A DNA stretch of 17,619 bases from an uncultured Collinsella sp. (GCA_958428675.1 CAUAGV010000013.1:1-17619); one strand, 5' to 3'; counted from the stretch's first letter, positions 1 through 8,906 are shown. A program made the numbers and translations. The notes: generated from the sequence alone by a model not told the origin.

Positions 1-589
1 CGACGCCCAGCGAGTAGATATCCGAAGTGGGGCCGAGGTCCTGACCACGGGTCTGCTCGGGGCTGACGTAGTGGGCGGTTCCCAGCACGTTGTTGTCTTG
101 CGTGAGGTGGCTGTTCTTGGCGCGCGCGATGCCAAAGTCCATCACCTTGATGTTGCCGTCGGGCAGCACCATGATGTTCTGCGGCTTAATGTCGCGGTGG
201 ATGATCTCGTGCTTGTGGGCGACCGAAAGTGCAGAGCTGATCTGCGAGCCGATCTGGGCGACCTTCTTGGGGTCGAGGGCGCCGTGGCTCTTGATGCCGC
301 TCTTAAGGTCGGTACCGCGCAGGTACTCCATGACGATGTAATAGGTGTCGCCGTCCTTGCCCCAATCGTAGACGCCCACGATATAGGGGGAGGAGAGACC
401 GGCTGCTGCCTGGGCCTCCTGCTTAAAGCGTGCGGCGAAGGTTGCGTCGCCAGCATACTGCGGCAGCATGATCTTGACGGCAACCGTGCGGTCGAGGACC
501 TGGTCCTGTGCACGGTAGACGGTCGCCATGCCGCCTGTCCCCACCTTATCTTTGAGGAGGTATCTTCCCCCGAGGACCCTCTGTTCCAT
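1..589 (-). CDS. pknB: Ser/Thr protein kinase, PknB type (N-terminal 196 residues, runs off the window)
   Basis: Cytoplasmic Hanks-type Ser/Thr kinase domain, last visible gene of the left operon. All hallmarks are seen: glycine loop GTGGMATVY (17-25), catalytic Lys in VAVK (K39), catalytic loop HRDIKPQN (131-138), DFG (151-153) and activation/P+1 segment GTAHYVSPEQ (170-179). It is an RD kinase and so probably activated by phosphorylation of its activation loop. The ATG at 589 is preceded by an AGGAG-type ribosome binding site (TAGGAGCAGGA). The gene follows the SEDS-PBP fusion after a 132-base gap in which I found no convincing promoter or terminator. By position it corresponds to pknA/pknB of other Actinobacteria. 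The expected TM helix and PASTA repeats would lie outside the window, so the PknB assignment (rather than PknA) is inferred from cluster position. Its likely partners are the FHA proteins and PP2C phosphatase of the same operon. Confidence 0.93.
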   Translation of the reverse strand, partial: MEQRVLGGRYLLKDKVGTGGMATVYRAQDQVLDRTVAVKIMLPQYAGDATFAARFKQEAQAAAGLSSPYIVGVYDWGKDGDTYYIVMEYLRGTDLKSGIKSHGALDPKKVAQIGSQISSALSVAHKHEIIHRDIKPQNIMVLPDGNIKVMDFGIARAKNSHLTQDNNVLGTAHYVSPEQTRGQDLGPTSDIYSLGV

Positions 590-721
590 TCCTGCTCCTA
601 ACATAACTATTCGCTCAACGATGTGTGTAGTACCTACGATGTGGCCGCTGGGGCCGCGTGGCGCGTTGCCGCTAACTTTTCGGCCGCGGCGCGCCTCGGG
701 TGTCCGATTCGATCATTGGCA

Positions 722-3592
722 TCACGCTCCCTGTGCGGCGAGCGCCGCGGTCAGGACGATGCCGGCAATCTTGGCCGCCTTGACGTCGTGTTTGTCGTAA
801 TCCTCCAAGGCCACCGAGATGGCGACCGTGGGTGAATCGTAAGGTGCAAAGCCAACGAACATCGAGTTGACGTTGGTGCCGCCGGTCTCGGCCGAGCCGG
901 TCTTGCCGGCGACCTTGACGCCGGGGACCTGGGCATCGGTGCCGGTACCGGACTGGACGACGGCGAGCATGGCCTGCTTGACCTGGTCGGCCGTGGCGGA
1001 GCTGACGGCCTGACCCAGCGAGCGGGACTGCGTGGTCTTGACCACGGTTCCGTCCGGGGCGAGTACCTGGGCTACAAAGTATGGGTCCATGACGACGCCG
1101 CTGTTAGCGATGGCGGCGGCAATCACGGCGTTTTGCATGACGGTGGTCTGCGGGCCGGGCGTGTGGTCCATGCCGACAGGCTGGCCGGCGCCGGCCCAAG
1201 CGGTCTCCCACTCGGTCATGAGCGACGGGTCGGCCATGATGGAGGCCACGGAGGTCAGGTCCTGGCCGAGCTTTTGGCCGTAGCCAAAGGCGTTGGCAAA
1301 CTGCACGAGCGTGTTTGCGCCAACTTCGTTTGCAACCTGGCCAAAGACGACGTTGGAGGACACGGCAAAGGCCTGCTGCAGGCTGATGGTGCCGTAGCTC
1401 TCGTTGGCATAGTTGGTGACCGGTGCGTTGCCGATGTCCATGGAGCCGGGCGCCTGGTAGGTGCTGGTAAGGCTGGCGGTACCGGTCTCGAGCGCCGCGG
1501 AAAGCGTAACGACCTTAAACGTGGAGCCCGGCGTGTACAGCGCGTCCATAGCGCGATTGTACATAGAGCCGTCCTCGCCGCCGCCCGCCTGCAGCAGGGC
1601 GTCGATGTTGGTGTTGTCGTAGGTGGGCGAGCTGGCACATGCGAGCACCGCGCCGGTACGCGGGTCGATGACCACTACAGCGCCCTTAAAGCCCTTGAGC
1701 GCCTGCTCGGCCGCCGTCTGGATACGCGAGTCAATGGTGAGCTTGGCGGTGTTGCCCGGCTGGGTCTGGCCCGCGAGCGACGCGATGGCGTTGTTCCAGC
1801 TGGAGTAATCCTTAGAGCCGGTGAGCGTGTCGTTCATGACGCTCTCGATGGCAGTGGTGCCATACTGCTGGCTCACGTAGCCAACCACGTGCGCTGCCAG
1901 GTTGCCGTTGGGGTAGGAGCGTACGTAGGTGCCGTCCTCCTGCTGCAGCGACTCGGCCAGCGTCACGCCATCGGACGTGATGATGGAGCCGCGCTGGATG
2001 TACTTGGAGCGGGCGATGGTGTGGTTGTTGGTCGGCATGTCCTGATAGTCCTTGGCCTTGATGACCTGGACATAGGTGAGGTTGCCGATAAGGATGGCGA
2101 ACAGCGCCGTAAAGGCGAGCACCGCACGGGTTAGACGGTTGGCGAGCGCAACGCGGCCGAGCACACCGGATTCAGGCGTGTCGAGCAGGCGACGGCGCAT
2201 GCGCGAGCCGACGGAATGGCTGCCGCTGCCGTAGGAAGACGAGGTGGCAAAGCGCGTGCCCGTCGGGGCGGCGGCGGATGCGACCTGATCATCGGTGATG
2301 GCGGTCATGGTGCCGGTGCCGGTAAGCTCGGCCTCGCGTCCGGTCGCTTCGTCACCGGCGCGCAGCAGGAGCGCGACGATGATAAAGCTTGCCAGCAGCG
2401 AGGAACCGCCCTGGCTCATAAAGGGCAGGGTGACGCCGGTCAGCGGGATCAGGCGGGTAACGCCGCCCACGATCAAAAAGGCCTGGAAGCTGATGGCGGC
2501 CGTAAGGCCCGTGGCGCTAAAGGCGGCGAGGTCGGATTTAGCGCGGGCAGCCGTGGTGAGGCCACGCACGGCAAAGAGCATAAACAGGATGAGCACGGCG
2601 CCGCCGCCCAAAAGGCCCATCTCCTCGCCGATGGCAGAGAAGATAAAGTCGGACTCGACGACAGGGATGTTGTTGGCCATGCCGTTGCCGATGCCAACAC
2701 CGACCAGACCGCCATCGGCAAGCGAGAAGAGCGACTGGACGATCTGGTAGCCCTGGCCCTGGGCGTCCTTAAACGGATCGACCCAAACCTGGAAACGCAC
2801 CTGAACGTGCGACAGGAACTTGTAGGCGCCCACGGCTCCAACGGCTAAGAGCGCAAGGCCGATAACGACATACGAAAAGCGCCCCGTGGCAACGTAGAGC
2901 ATCAGCAAGAAGATGGTGTAGAACAGCACGGCCGAACCCAGGTCGCGTTCGAAGACGACAACGAGTAGGCACACGCCCCACACGGCAAACAGCGGCAGCA
3001 GCAGTCGCAGGCGAGGGATCTTAAAGCCCAGGATCTTGCGGTTGGAGATGGAGAGCAGCTCGCGGTTCTCGGCCAGGTACCCGGCCAGGAACAGCACGAT
3101 AAAGACCTTGGCGAACTCGCCGGGCTGGATGGTAAAGCCTGCGATGCGAATCCACAGCTTGGAGCCCGAGATCGTGGTGCCGATAAAGATAGGCAGCATC
3201 AGCAGAATGATGCCGATAATGCCAAAGGTGTACTTGTAGCGCATGACCACGTCGAGGTTTTTGACCAGTGCGAGCGTTCCCACCATCAGGGCCACCGAGA
3301 CAAACAGGATGATGAGCTGTGAGATCGCGAGAGCGGGTGCGAGACGCGTCACGAACGTGATACCGATGCCCGAAAGCACAAAGACAATGGGCAGGATGGC
3401 GGGGTCGGCACCGGGCGCCAAGATGCGCACGGCAATGTGGGCCGCGGCAAAGGCGGCAAAGAGGCCGATCGGTACGGCGAGCGTCTCAAAGGAGATGGCA
3501 GCGCCCGCGGTGAGCACGTACATCGCATACAGCAGGATGACGGGGAACGCCGAGGCGATGAGCAAGAGCAGCTCGGTGTTGCGGCGACTCAT
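722..3592 (-). CDS. rodA-pbpA: Fused SEDS glycosyltransferase (RodA/FtsW) and class B penicillin-binding protein
   Basis: One 956-residue chain joins two enzymes that are separate genes in most bacteria. Residues 1-413 are a polytopic RodA/FtsW domain with the family motifs FERDLGS, VESDFIFSAIGEEMG (conserved Asp at 315, equivalent to the SEDS catalytic Asp) and TLPFMSQGGSS; it should polymerise glycan strands from lipid II. A Ser/Thr/Ala-rich cytoplasmic linker (about 414-488) leads to a single TM helix (about 489-510), then the PBP pedestal and a transpeptidase domain with STFK (690-693, nucleophile S690), SSN (745-747) and KTG (897-899), which cross-links peptides outside the membrane. I chose the ATG at 3592, since AAGGGAG lies 8 bases before it; a GTG at 3601 would overlap that site. 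The start lies 16 bases after the phosphatase stop codon. The cluster order corresponds to rodA-pbpA of other Actinobacteria. Whether it serves elongation or division cannot be told from sequence alone. Confidence 0.95.
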   Translation of the reverse strand: MSRRNTELLLLIASAFPVILLYAMYVLTAGAAISFETLAVPIGLFAAFAAAHIAVRILAPGADPAILPIVFVLSGIGITFVTRLAPALAISQLIILFVSVALMVGTLALVKNLDVVMRYKYTFGIIGIILLMLPIFIGTTISGSKLWIRIAGFTIQPGEFAKVFIVLFLAGYLAENRELLSISNRKILGFKIPRLRLLLPLFAVWGVCLLVVVFERDLGSAVLFYTIFLLMLYVATGRFSYVVIGLALLAVGAVGAYKFLSHVQVRFQVWVDPFKDAQGQGYQIVQSLFSLADGGLVGVGIGNGMANNIPVVESDFIFSAIGEEMGLLGGGAVLILFMLFAVRGLTTAARAKSDLAAFSATGLTAAISFQAFLIVGGVTRLIPLTGVTLPFMSQGGSSLLASFIIVALLLRAGDEATGREAELTGTGTMTAITDDQVASAAAPTGTRFATSSSYGSGSHSVGSRMRRRLLDTPESGVLGRVALANRLTRAVLAFTALFAILIGNLTYVQVIKAKDYQDMPTNNHTIARSKYIQRGSIITSDGVTLAESLQQEDGTYVRSYPNGNLAAHVVGYVSQQYGTTAIESVMNDTLTGSKDYSSWNNAIASLAGQTQPGNTAKLTIDSRIQTAAEQALKGFKGAVVVIDPRTGAVLACASSPTYDNTNIDALLQAGGGEDGSMYNRAMDALYTPGSTFKVVTLSAALETGTASLTSTYQAPGSMDIGNAPVTNYANESYGTISLQQAFAVSSNVVFGQVANEVGANTLVQFANAFGYGQKLGQDLTSVASIMADPSLMTEWETAWAGAGQPVGMDHTPGPQTTVMQNAVIAAAIANSGVVMDPYFVAQVLAPDGTVVKTTQSRSLGQAVSSATADQVKQAMLAVVQSGTGTDAQVPGVKVAGKTGSAETGGTNVNSMFVGFAPYDSPTVAISVALEDYDKHDVKAAKIAGIVLTAALAAQGA

Positions 3593-3608
3593 AAGCGGCA
3601 CTCCCTTT

Positions 3609-5543
3609 CTAATTCTTATCGGAGGCTTCGGCCTCGGCGGACTGTTCGGCGGTTTTCTCGGAATCTGATTCGGAGGTCGATCCCTGATTGGTGTTGTCGC
3701 GAATCGTTTGCGCGTCGATCACCTGGCGGGTTTGCTCCTCGTCGATCTGGTGGCGGTACTTGGATATCGTGTCCTGCGCATCGTCGACACTTGTTTGCGG
3801 AATGCCCGCCTTGAGGCGGTTTTGCGTGTCTTCGGGCAGATCGGACAGCTTGATGCTGGTTTCGCTTTCGAGCCAGTGGAGCTTGAGTCCGAGCGGCTTG
3901 CCGGGCAGGCCGCGCCAGACGGCGACATTGCCCTGGTAGGTACCCAGGTAGTACGAGCCGGTGACACCCGTGTAGGCCCAGATGCCAGCTGCCAGCACAA
4001 AGACGAGGGCCAGGATGGCGGCGATAGTAATGTTGCGGCGACGCACGCGTTGCGCCTCGCGCATAACGCCATCGTCAACCAGGTCAACGACTACTACGGT
4101 CACGTTGTCGTGGCCGCCGGCGGCAAGCGCCGCGTCCACTAGGTTGTCGACGCAGATTTGCGCGGTTGAGGACTGCGTGGCGATGTTCTCGATATCGCTA
4201 TCGGGAATCATGCTCGAAAGGCCGTCAGAGCAAAGGATCAGGCGGTCGCCTTCCTCGATATGCAGAGTGAAGTGGTCGGCATACATGGCGGGGTCCGAGC
4301 CCAGCGCACGGGTGATGACCGAGCGGTTGGGGTGGACGCGAGCCTCGTCTGCCGTAATCTCGCCGGCGTCCACGAGCTCCTCCACGTAGGAGTGGTCGCG
4401 GGTCACGCGGATGAGCGTGCCCTCGTGGAGCAGGTAGGCGCGAGAGTCACCCACGTGGGCGATGGCGAGCGTGTCGTTTTCGATATAGGCGCAGGTGGCT
4501 GTGCAGCCCATGCCGGGCTTGCCCAGGCCGTTCAGGGCCGCCTCGATTACGGCGGCGTTGGCTGCCTCGACGGCTGCGGCCAGGCGTGCTGCGTCGGCGG
4601 ACTGCGGGGCCGTCTTGGCAATAGTCTCGACGGCGATGGAAGAGGCTACCTCGCCGGCGGCGTGACCGCCCATGCCGTCGCATACGCAAAAGAGCGGCGA
4701 CTGCACCAGGTAGGAATCCTCATTGTGCGGGCGCACACAGCCAACGTCGGAGCGGGCGCCCCACATGAGTTGCGTGGTGGTGCCGGCATCATAGGTCGAG
4801 TCGGTCTCGATGCGCTCCTCGGTCAGGGGCTCAAAGCTCATGGTCGAGCCGGGGTCTTTGAGCTTGGCCTCAACGGCGGCAACGTCGATCTCGGCTGTGT
4901 CACCGGGAGAGACGGTGTCGGTCTCGGCGCTTGATTCGGAATCGCCGGTGTCCGGGGAGCCGGGCTCCTCGGACGCGCGGGCGGTCGACTCGTCGTCTTG
5001 CGGGCTGACGTCTATAGGCTCGGGTGTCGCAAAGTGCGACGGCGCGGGCGTGCTTTGCGACTGGGCGGCGGGCTCGGCCACGGTATCGGACTCGCTTGCG
5101 GGCGCAGGCTGCGGGGCCTTGGGTGCAGGGCCGTTCTCGGGGGATGGCCCCGCTTCGGGCGCCGGCGTAGACACGGGCGCAACCTCGGATGCCGGGGCTA
5201 TGGGAAACGCCGGCGCGGCGGGCTCGGGTGCCGCAAACACCGCAGCGCTCTCGTTGATTGCCGCGGCGACGGGCTCTGCAAAGTGAGCTGGCGCCGAGGT
5301 TGCTTCGGGCGCTGTGGGCTGTTCCGCAGCATGTGCGCCGATGGGCGCCGCTACGGCATCCTCTTCGTCCTCGTTATCGGCGAGATCCGAAATATCATGC
5401 GTTACATGCGAAAGAGGCAGGGAGAACACGGTGTCCTCGGGTTCCACGGGTGCGGAGCCCGCCGGAGCGGCGTGGGCCGGCGCAGCTGTGGCGGCAGCCG
5501 GTGCCTCGGTCATAGTCGCGGACTTGTTCTCCTCGTCGATCAT
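3609..5543 (-). CDS. pstP: PP2C-family Ser/Thr phosphatase, PstP type, membrane anchored
   Basis: Metal-dependent phosphatase expected to dephosphorylate the kinases and their targets. The catalytic domain spans about 258-490, with RPHNEDS (metal ligand region, E275-D276), DGMGGH (289-294), CSDGLSS (D440) and GGHDNVTVV (D479-N480), so all main PP2C metal-binding motifs are present. A TM helix follows at about 505-524, then an external tail of about 120 residues ending in a Ser/Glu/Asp-rich stretch. Odd feature: about 250 residues of Ala/Pro/Glu/Ser-rich, probably disordered cytoplasmic sequence precede the catalytic domain, whereas PstP usually begins close to it; total length is 644. The ATG start overlaps the fhaB stop codon as ATGA (5540-5543), implying translational coupling. 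Confidence 0.94.
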   Translation of the reverse strand: MIDEENKSATMTEAPAAATAAPAHAAPAGSAPVEPEDTVFSLPLSHVTHDISDLADNEDEEDAVAAPIGAHAAEQPTAPEATSAPAHFAEPVAAAINESAAVFAAPEPAAPAFPIAPASEVAPVSTPAPEAGPSPENGPAPKAPQPAPASESDTVAEPAAQSQSTPAPSHFATPEPIDVSPQDDESTARASEEPGSPDTGDSESSAETDTVSPGDTAEIDVAAVEAKLKDPGSTMSFEPLTEERIETDSTYDAGTTTQLMWGARSDVGCVRPHNEDSYLVQSPLFCVCDGMGGHAAGEVASSIAVETIAKTAPQSADAARLAAAVEAANAAVIEAALNGLGKPGMGCTATCAYIENDTLAIAHVGDSRAYLLHEGTLIRVTRDHSYVEELVDAGEITADEARVHPNRSVITRALGSDPAMYADHFTLHIEEGDRLILCSDGLSSMIPDSDIENIATQSSTAQICVDNLVDAALAAGGHDNVTVVVVDLVDDGVMREAQRVRRRNITIAAILALVFVLAAGIWAYTGVTGSYYLGTYQGNVAVWRGLPGKPLGLKLHWLESETSIKLSDLPEDTQNRLKAGIPQTSVDDAQDTISKYRHQIDEEQTRQVIDAQTIRDNTNQGSTSESDSEKTAEQSAEAEASDKN

Positions 5544-5956
5544 CGACGGTTCACCTTCATGACCACATCGCCGATCTGGACTTCGTCGCCCTCGCGCAGC
5601 GTTGCGGGCTCCACAAGCTGGCGGCCGTTGACGAGCGTGCCGTTAAGCGAGTTGAGGTCCTCGATGATGAGCGCCGGGCCCTGCAGCGAAAAGCGCGCAT
5701 GCGAGGCCGAGACGAATGGTTCGTTGATGCAGATGTCCGAAGATGGCGAGCGACCGACGATGACGGGGCCGAGCATGTCTACGTGGATGCCGCGGATACC
5801 GCGCGGGCCCTTGTCTACATCGATCGTCCAGATAGCCGAGTCGCGGCGCTGTCCGCGCACAAGTCCCACGCCGGTCTTCATGACGGCGAACAGGAAGATA
5901 TAGAGCAGGGCGACCAAGACGATGCGGCCTGCAAAAAGGACGATATCGATGTTCAT
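5540..5956 (-). CDS. fhaB: FHA-domain membrane protein, FhaB (FipA) type
   Basis: A 138-residue protein with an N-terminal TM helix (about 5-26) and a cytoplasmic FHA domain (about 58-138) that binds phosphothreonine. The phosphopeptide-binding residues are visible: GRS (R69), SASH (S83-H86) and NSLNG (N105-G106). In mycobacteria the equivalent protein links PknA/PknB signalling to cell division and wall synthesis; the same role is inferred here. The start codon lies 6 bases after the fhaA stop, and its ribosome binding site (AGGGGA) overlaps the end of fhaA. The stop overlaps the phosphatase start. Confidence 0.93.
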   Translation of the reverse strand: MNIDIVLFAGRIVLVALLYIFLFAVMKTGVGLVRGQRRDSAIWTIDVDKGPRGIRGIHVDMLGPVIVGRSPSSDICINEPFVSASHARFSLQGPALIIEDLNSLNGTLVNGRQLVEPATLREGDEVQIGDVVMKVNRR

Positions 5957-5962
5957 AAGCGA

Positions 5963-6976
5963 CTATCCCCTAAATTCAAACGTGCTCAGGCCAAACGTCA
6001 GCAGATCGCCGTTGCGCAGCGGGCAGCGCGTAATGCGGCGGTTGTTGACGAGTGTGCCGTTGGTGGAATTGAGGTCCTCGATCGACCAATCCGAGCCCGT
6101 AAAGGTGAGCTGGGCGTGGCGGCGCGACACGTTGGGGTCGCGCAGGGCAATGTCGGAAACTGAGCGCTCGCGACCGATGGTCACCTGTGCGGAGGTGATG
6201 CTATGGCTCTCGCCGCTCACGACGTCGACGAGCTGGGCGAGCGGGCGCTGTGGGGCGCGAGTGCTCGCCATGTTGGAGGCGATGCCGGCTGCGGCGCCTA
6301 GGCCCACGGCGGCACCGGTCGCGGCGGCTCCGCCCATGCCGGCAAGCGCGTCGCGCGAGACGGTCTGCGGCACCGGGATGGGTGCGGCGGCGGGGTCGGG
6401 GTCGCTAGGCGCGAAGGGGTCTGCCACGGCAAGCGGGTCGGGAGCGGCGGCGCGAGGCGTCGGCTGCTGCTGGGGCATGGCGGCGGGGCGCTGCTGCTGC
6501 GGGGCAGCAAACTGCTGCTGGCCGGCGCGCGGGGCGCTGGCGGCACGGCTTGCCGCGGAGTTGTTCTGGCCCAGGCCGTTTTGATAGGCGCGCTCTTCTT
6601 CGTACAGGCGGCCGAGCGTGGGGGCATCGACGTTCTCGGCAAAGACCGAGAACTTGCCGGCGCGCAGCTGCGGATCGATCATAAAGCGCACGAGGGGCTC
6701 GCCGACAAAGACATAGCGGCGCTTTTCGGCCTGCGCTTTCACAAACTCGCGGACCTCGCGCGAAAGCTCGGGGTAGAACGGGGCGAGCATGGGATCGTCG
6801 TCGGCGGCGATCAGGATGGTATAGAGTGCCGGCGCCGTGTTGACGCCGTTGATCACCAGAGTCTGATCCTCCATGTCGCGAGCGGCCTGCTTGGCAAGCT
6901 TCTTAAAGGAGAACGGGGCACGGGTGGCACCGAAGATGCCGGCCACGTGGTCCTCGAAGATGTTCAGGAAGTTCAC
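5963..6976 (-). CDS. fhaA: FhaA-type protein: N-terminal DUF3662 domain plus C-terminal FHA domain
   Basis: Cytoplasmic phosphothreonine-reading protein of 337 residues. Residues 1 to about 125 resemble the FhaA N-terminal domain (DUF3662), with typical sequence such as EPLVRFMIDPQLRAGKF. A Gln/Pro/Ala-rich linker (about 130-245) contains several Q-runs and a Gly/Ala stretch. The FHA domain (about 250-337) has GRE (R269), SRRH (284-287) and NSTNG (N306-G307). In mycobacteria FhaA binds the phosphorylated pseudokinase domain of the lipid II flippase MviN/MurJ and restrains peptidoglycan synthesis; a comparable role is likely but inferred. The GTG start at 6976 overlaps the upstream kinase stop as GTGA (6973-6976), with GGAG upstream, so it is probably translationally coupled. 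Confidence 0.93.
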   Translation of the reverse strand: MNFLNIFEDHVAGIFGATRAPFSFKKLAKQAARDMEDQTLVINGVNTAPALYTILIAADDDPMLAPFYPELSREVREFVKAQAEKRRYVFVGEPLVRFMIDPQLRAGKFSVFAENVDAPTLGRLYEEERAYQNGLGQNNSAASRAASAPRAGQQQFAAPQQQRPAAMPQQQPTPRAAAPDPLAVADPFAPSDPDPAAAPIPVPQTVSRDALAGMGGAAATGAAVGLGAAAGIASNMASTRAPQRPLAQLVDVVSGESHSITSAQVTIGRERSVSDIALRDPNVSRRHAQLTFTGSDWSIEDLNSTNGTLVNNRRITRCPLRNGDLLTFGLSTFEFRG

Positions 6977-8826
6977 GAAAGATCACTCTCCGTATAGGTT
7001 CTTTGGTATCCGAGCAAATATAGGCATATCCCAACGATTATAGAGGATAGGGTTCCCGCAACCGCCGCCTTGGCGGCGACCGCGGCTGCAAGGCTGGCAA
7101 TTTCCATATGGTGTGCAAGACAGGATGCCGCTGCGCAGCCGATGCCGGTGACAGCGATGGCGGCGATTGCAGCAAGGTTTGAGCCCTGATCGGCACGCTT
7201 GGCATGGGCATTGAGCAGTGCAGATGACGCCGCGGCAGTTGTCGCGACCAGCACAAAGGCAGCCCAAAGGAGCGGGTCTTCCAGCGCTGCGGCAACGTTA
7301 CCGAGCCCCAGCACGCCTCCGGCTGAAAGCGCGACCGTGGCCAGACGGGCAAAAAGCACGCCCATGCCCGTTGCCGCGGCGGCGCTTGCCGGGCCGAGCC
7401 AAAATGACGCGACGCCGGCGGCGACCCCAGCTGCCAGGAAGGTATTGCCAGTCAGACAGCCAAGCGCGAGTGCACAGGTGAGCGCGGCGCTCGCGGCAGC
7501 CTCGGTGCGACCCCAGGCGATCCACCAACCGGACATGGCGGCGGCAAAGATCACCGCGACGGGCAACATCGACAGGATGCCCTGCGCCTGCATGGTGGCG
7601 TTGGCCATGAGCACCAAAAAGCCCACAGCCGAGATGGCCGAGCCGATCTGGGGGGCCAGGCCAGCCGCCGCTCCGATCGCGATAGCCGCAATGACCAGGC
7701 CGGGAAGCGCCGCGACCCCGGCCGTTTGCATCAGCAAAAAGCTAAAGGCGCCGCACGTTAGCGCCGAGATAGCGTGCATGGTGTAGTCGCGCGCATGGCT
7801 CCAGCGCGTGCCCGCCCAGCCGAGCGCGGGGTCGACCTCGATGGCGTCGTCCTCGTAGTACGACGGCTCGATATCGTCGAGCTCCTGCTCGTCATCCGAA
7901 AGCTCGCCAACCATTTGCTCCAGACTGCGACGGCCCTCGCGCACGCTGCCCAGACCGGCAAGGAGTTGGTCGCAAAATGCCTCGATGCTGTTGGGGCGGT
8001 CCTGCGGCATGGGGGAGAGCGCGCTCATGAGCGCGGCCTCGGCTCCCGGGGGAAAGTGTGGTATCAGCTCGCTGGGATAGGTGGCGCCGCCGATGATGCG
8101 GTCGAGCGAGTCGGCGGGCGTGGCCGCCATAAAGGGAGCGCTGCCGCACAAGCCCTCATAGATAACGCAGGCAAGGGCAAAGACATCGGCGCGTTCGTCG
8201 ACCGTGCCGGTCTCGATATCGAGCTGCTCGGGCGGCATGTAGCCGATGGTGCCGCCGCGCGAGCCGCCAAAGCCACCGGCGGACGACAGTCGCGCCATGC
8301 CAAAGTCGGTGAGCTTTACATTGCCCGAGTGGTCGATGAGCACGTTGGCGGGCTTAATGTCCAGGTGGAGTACGCCATTGCTATGGGCGAAGGTGAGCGC
8401 CTGGCCCAGGGCATCGGCAATGGCCGCGGCCTCGTCAAAGGTGAGCGAGTGGCCGTCCACGCGATGCAAAAACTCGGCCAGCGACATACCGTCGACATAC
8501 TCCATGACCAGGTAGGCATAGGCGGTGTCATGCGTAAAGTCGATGACCTGCACGATATTGGGATGTTGAAGCATGGCGGCAGTGTGCGCCTCGCGCAGGA
8601 CATCCATGATGTCGCTGGCGGGCATGCCGGCGCCGTTGATAAGGGGGATGCGCTTAATGGCGACGCGGCGGCGCAGGTGCGTGTCGCGGCAAATCTCGAT
8701 GGAGCCAAAACCGCCGGTCGCAAGTGTCTCGAGCGGCTGGTACCGCTTGAGCAGCTCGCGAGAGCTGGTGCCCTCCAAAGGAACGTTCGGCGAGAACCGG
8801 GCGGTATGTTGCGAGAAAAGCGGCAT
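6973..8826 (-). CDS. Ser/Thr protein kinase with a C-terminal polytopic membrane domain (non-RD, HLD catalytic loop)
   Basis: First gene of the operon, 617 residues. The kinase domain (about 28-290) has a glycine loop ATGGFGSI (36-43), VAIK (K58), catalytic loop HLDIKPAN (154-161), DFG (174-176) and GTIGYMPPEQ, so it is probably active. The Arg of the usual HRD is Leu (L155), which marks a non-RD kinase that need not be switched on by activation-loop phosphorylation. An acidic juxtamembrane stretch (about 305-340) precedes roughly nine or ten hydrophobic segments (about 350-608) rich in Ala/Gly, instead of the single TM plus PASTA repeats of PknB. I chose the ATG at 8826, with GAGGG six bases upstream; a TTG at 8832 would have no spacing. 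It is coupled to fhaA by a GTGA overlap. No ligand-binding motif is recognisable in the membrane part. Confidence 0.92.
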   Translation of the reverse strand: MPLFSQHTARFSPNVPLEGTSSRELLKRYQPLETLATGGFGSIEICRDTHLRRRVAIKRIPLINGAGMPASDIMDVLREAHTAAMLQHPNIVQVIDFTHDTAYAYLVMEYVDGMSLAEFLHRVDGHSLTFDEAAAIADALGQALTFAHSNGVLHLDIKPANVLIDHSGNVKLTDFGMARLSSAGGFGGSRGGTIGYMPPEQLDIETGTVDERADVFALACVIYEGLCGSAPFMAATPADSLDRIIGGATYPSELIPHFPPGAEAALMSALSPMPQDRPNSIEAFCDQLLAGLGSVREGRRSLEQMVGELSDDEQELDDIEPSYYEDDAIEVDPALGWAGTRWSHARDYTMHAISALTCGAFSFLLMQTAGVAALPGLVIAAIAIGAAAGLAPQIGSAISAVGFLVLMANATMQAQGILSMLPVAVIFAAAMSGWWIAWGRTEAAASAALTCALALGCLTGNTFLAAGVAAGVASFWLGPASAAAATGMGVLFARLATVALSAGGVLGLGNVAAALEDPLLWAAFVLVATTAAASSALLNAHAKRADQGSNLAAIAAIAVTGIGCAAASCLAHHMEIASLAAAVAAKAAVAGTLSSIIVGICLYLLGYQRTYTESDLS

Positions 8827-8906
8827 GGCCAACCCTCGTGCGTTTAAAGTTCGTTTGCGAGTGGCGGGCGCGGAGCCGAGCCGTTCGCGGTGGCATAGAT
8901 GCTGCT

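Noticed and set aside
590..721. Promoter or terminator between the SEDS-PBP fusion and pknB
   Set aside because: GC-rich partial palindromes are present but no clear -10/-35 or hairpin with a T-run.
1133..2134. Long plus-strand open frame (333 codons) opposite the SEDS-PBP fusion
   Set aside because: Antisense frame of a GC-rich gene with well-supported motifs on the other strand; the product is Gly/Val/Arg-biased and matches no family.
4998..5903. Plus-strand open frame opposite pstP and fhaB
   Set aside because: Spans two real genes on the other strand and has low-complexity Arg/Gly composition.
7774..8847. Plus-strand open frame opposite the kinase
   Set aside because: Shadow of the kinase frame; the kinase catalytic motifs are clear on the minus strand.
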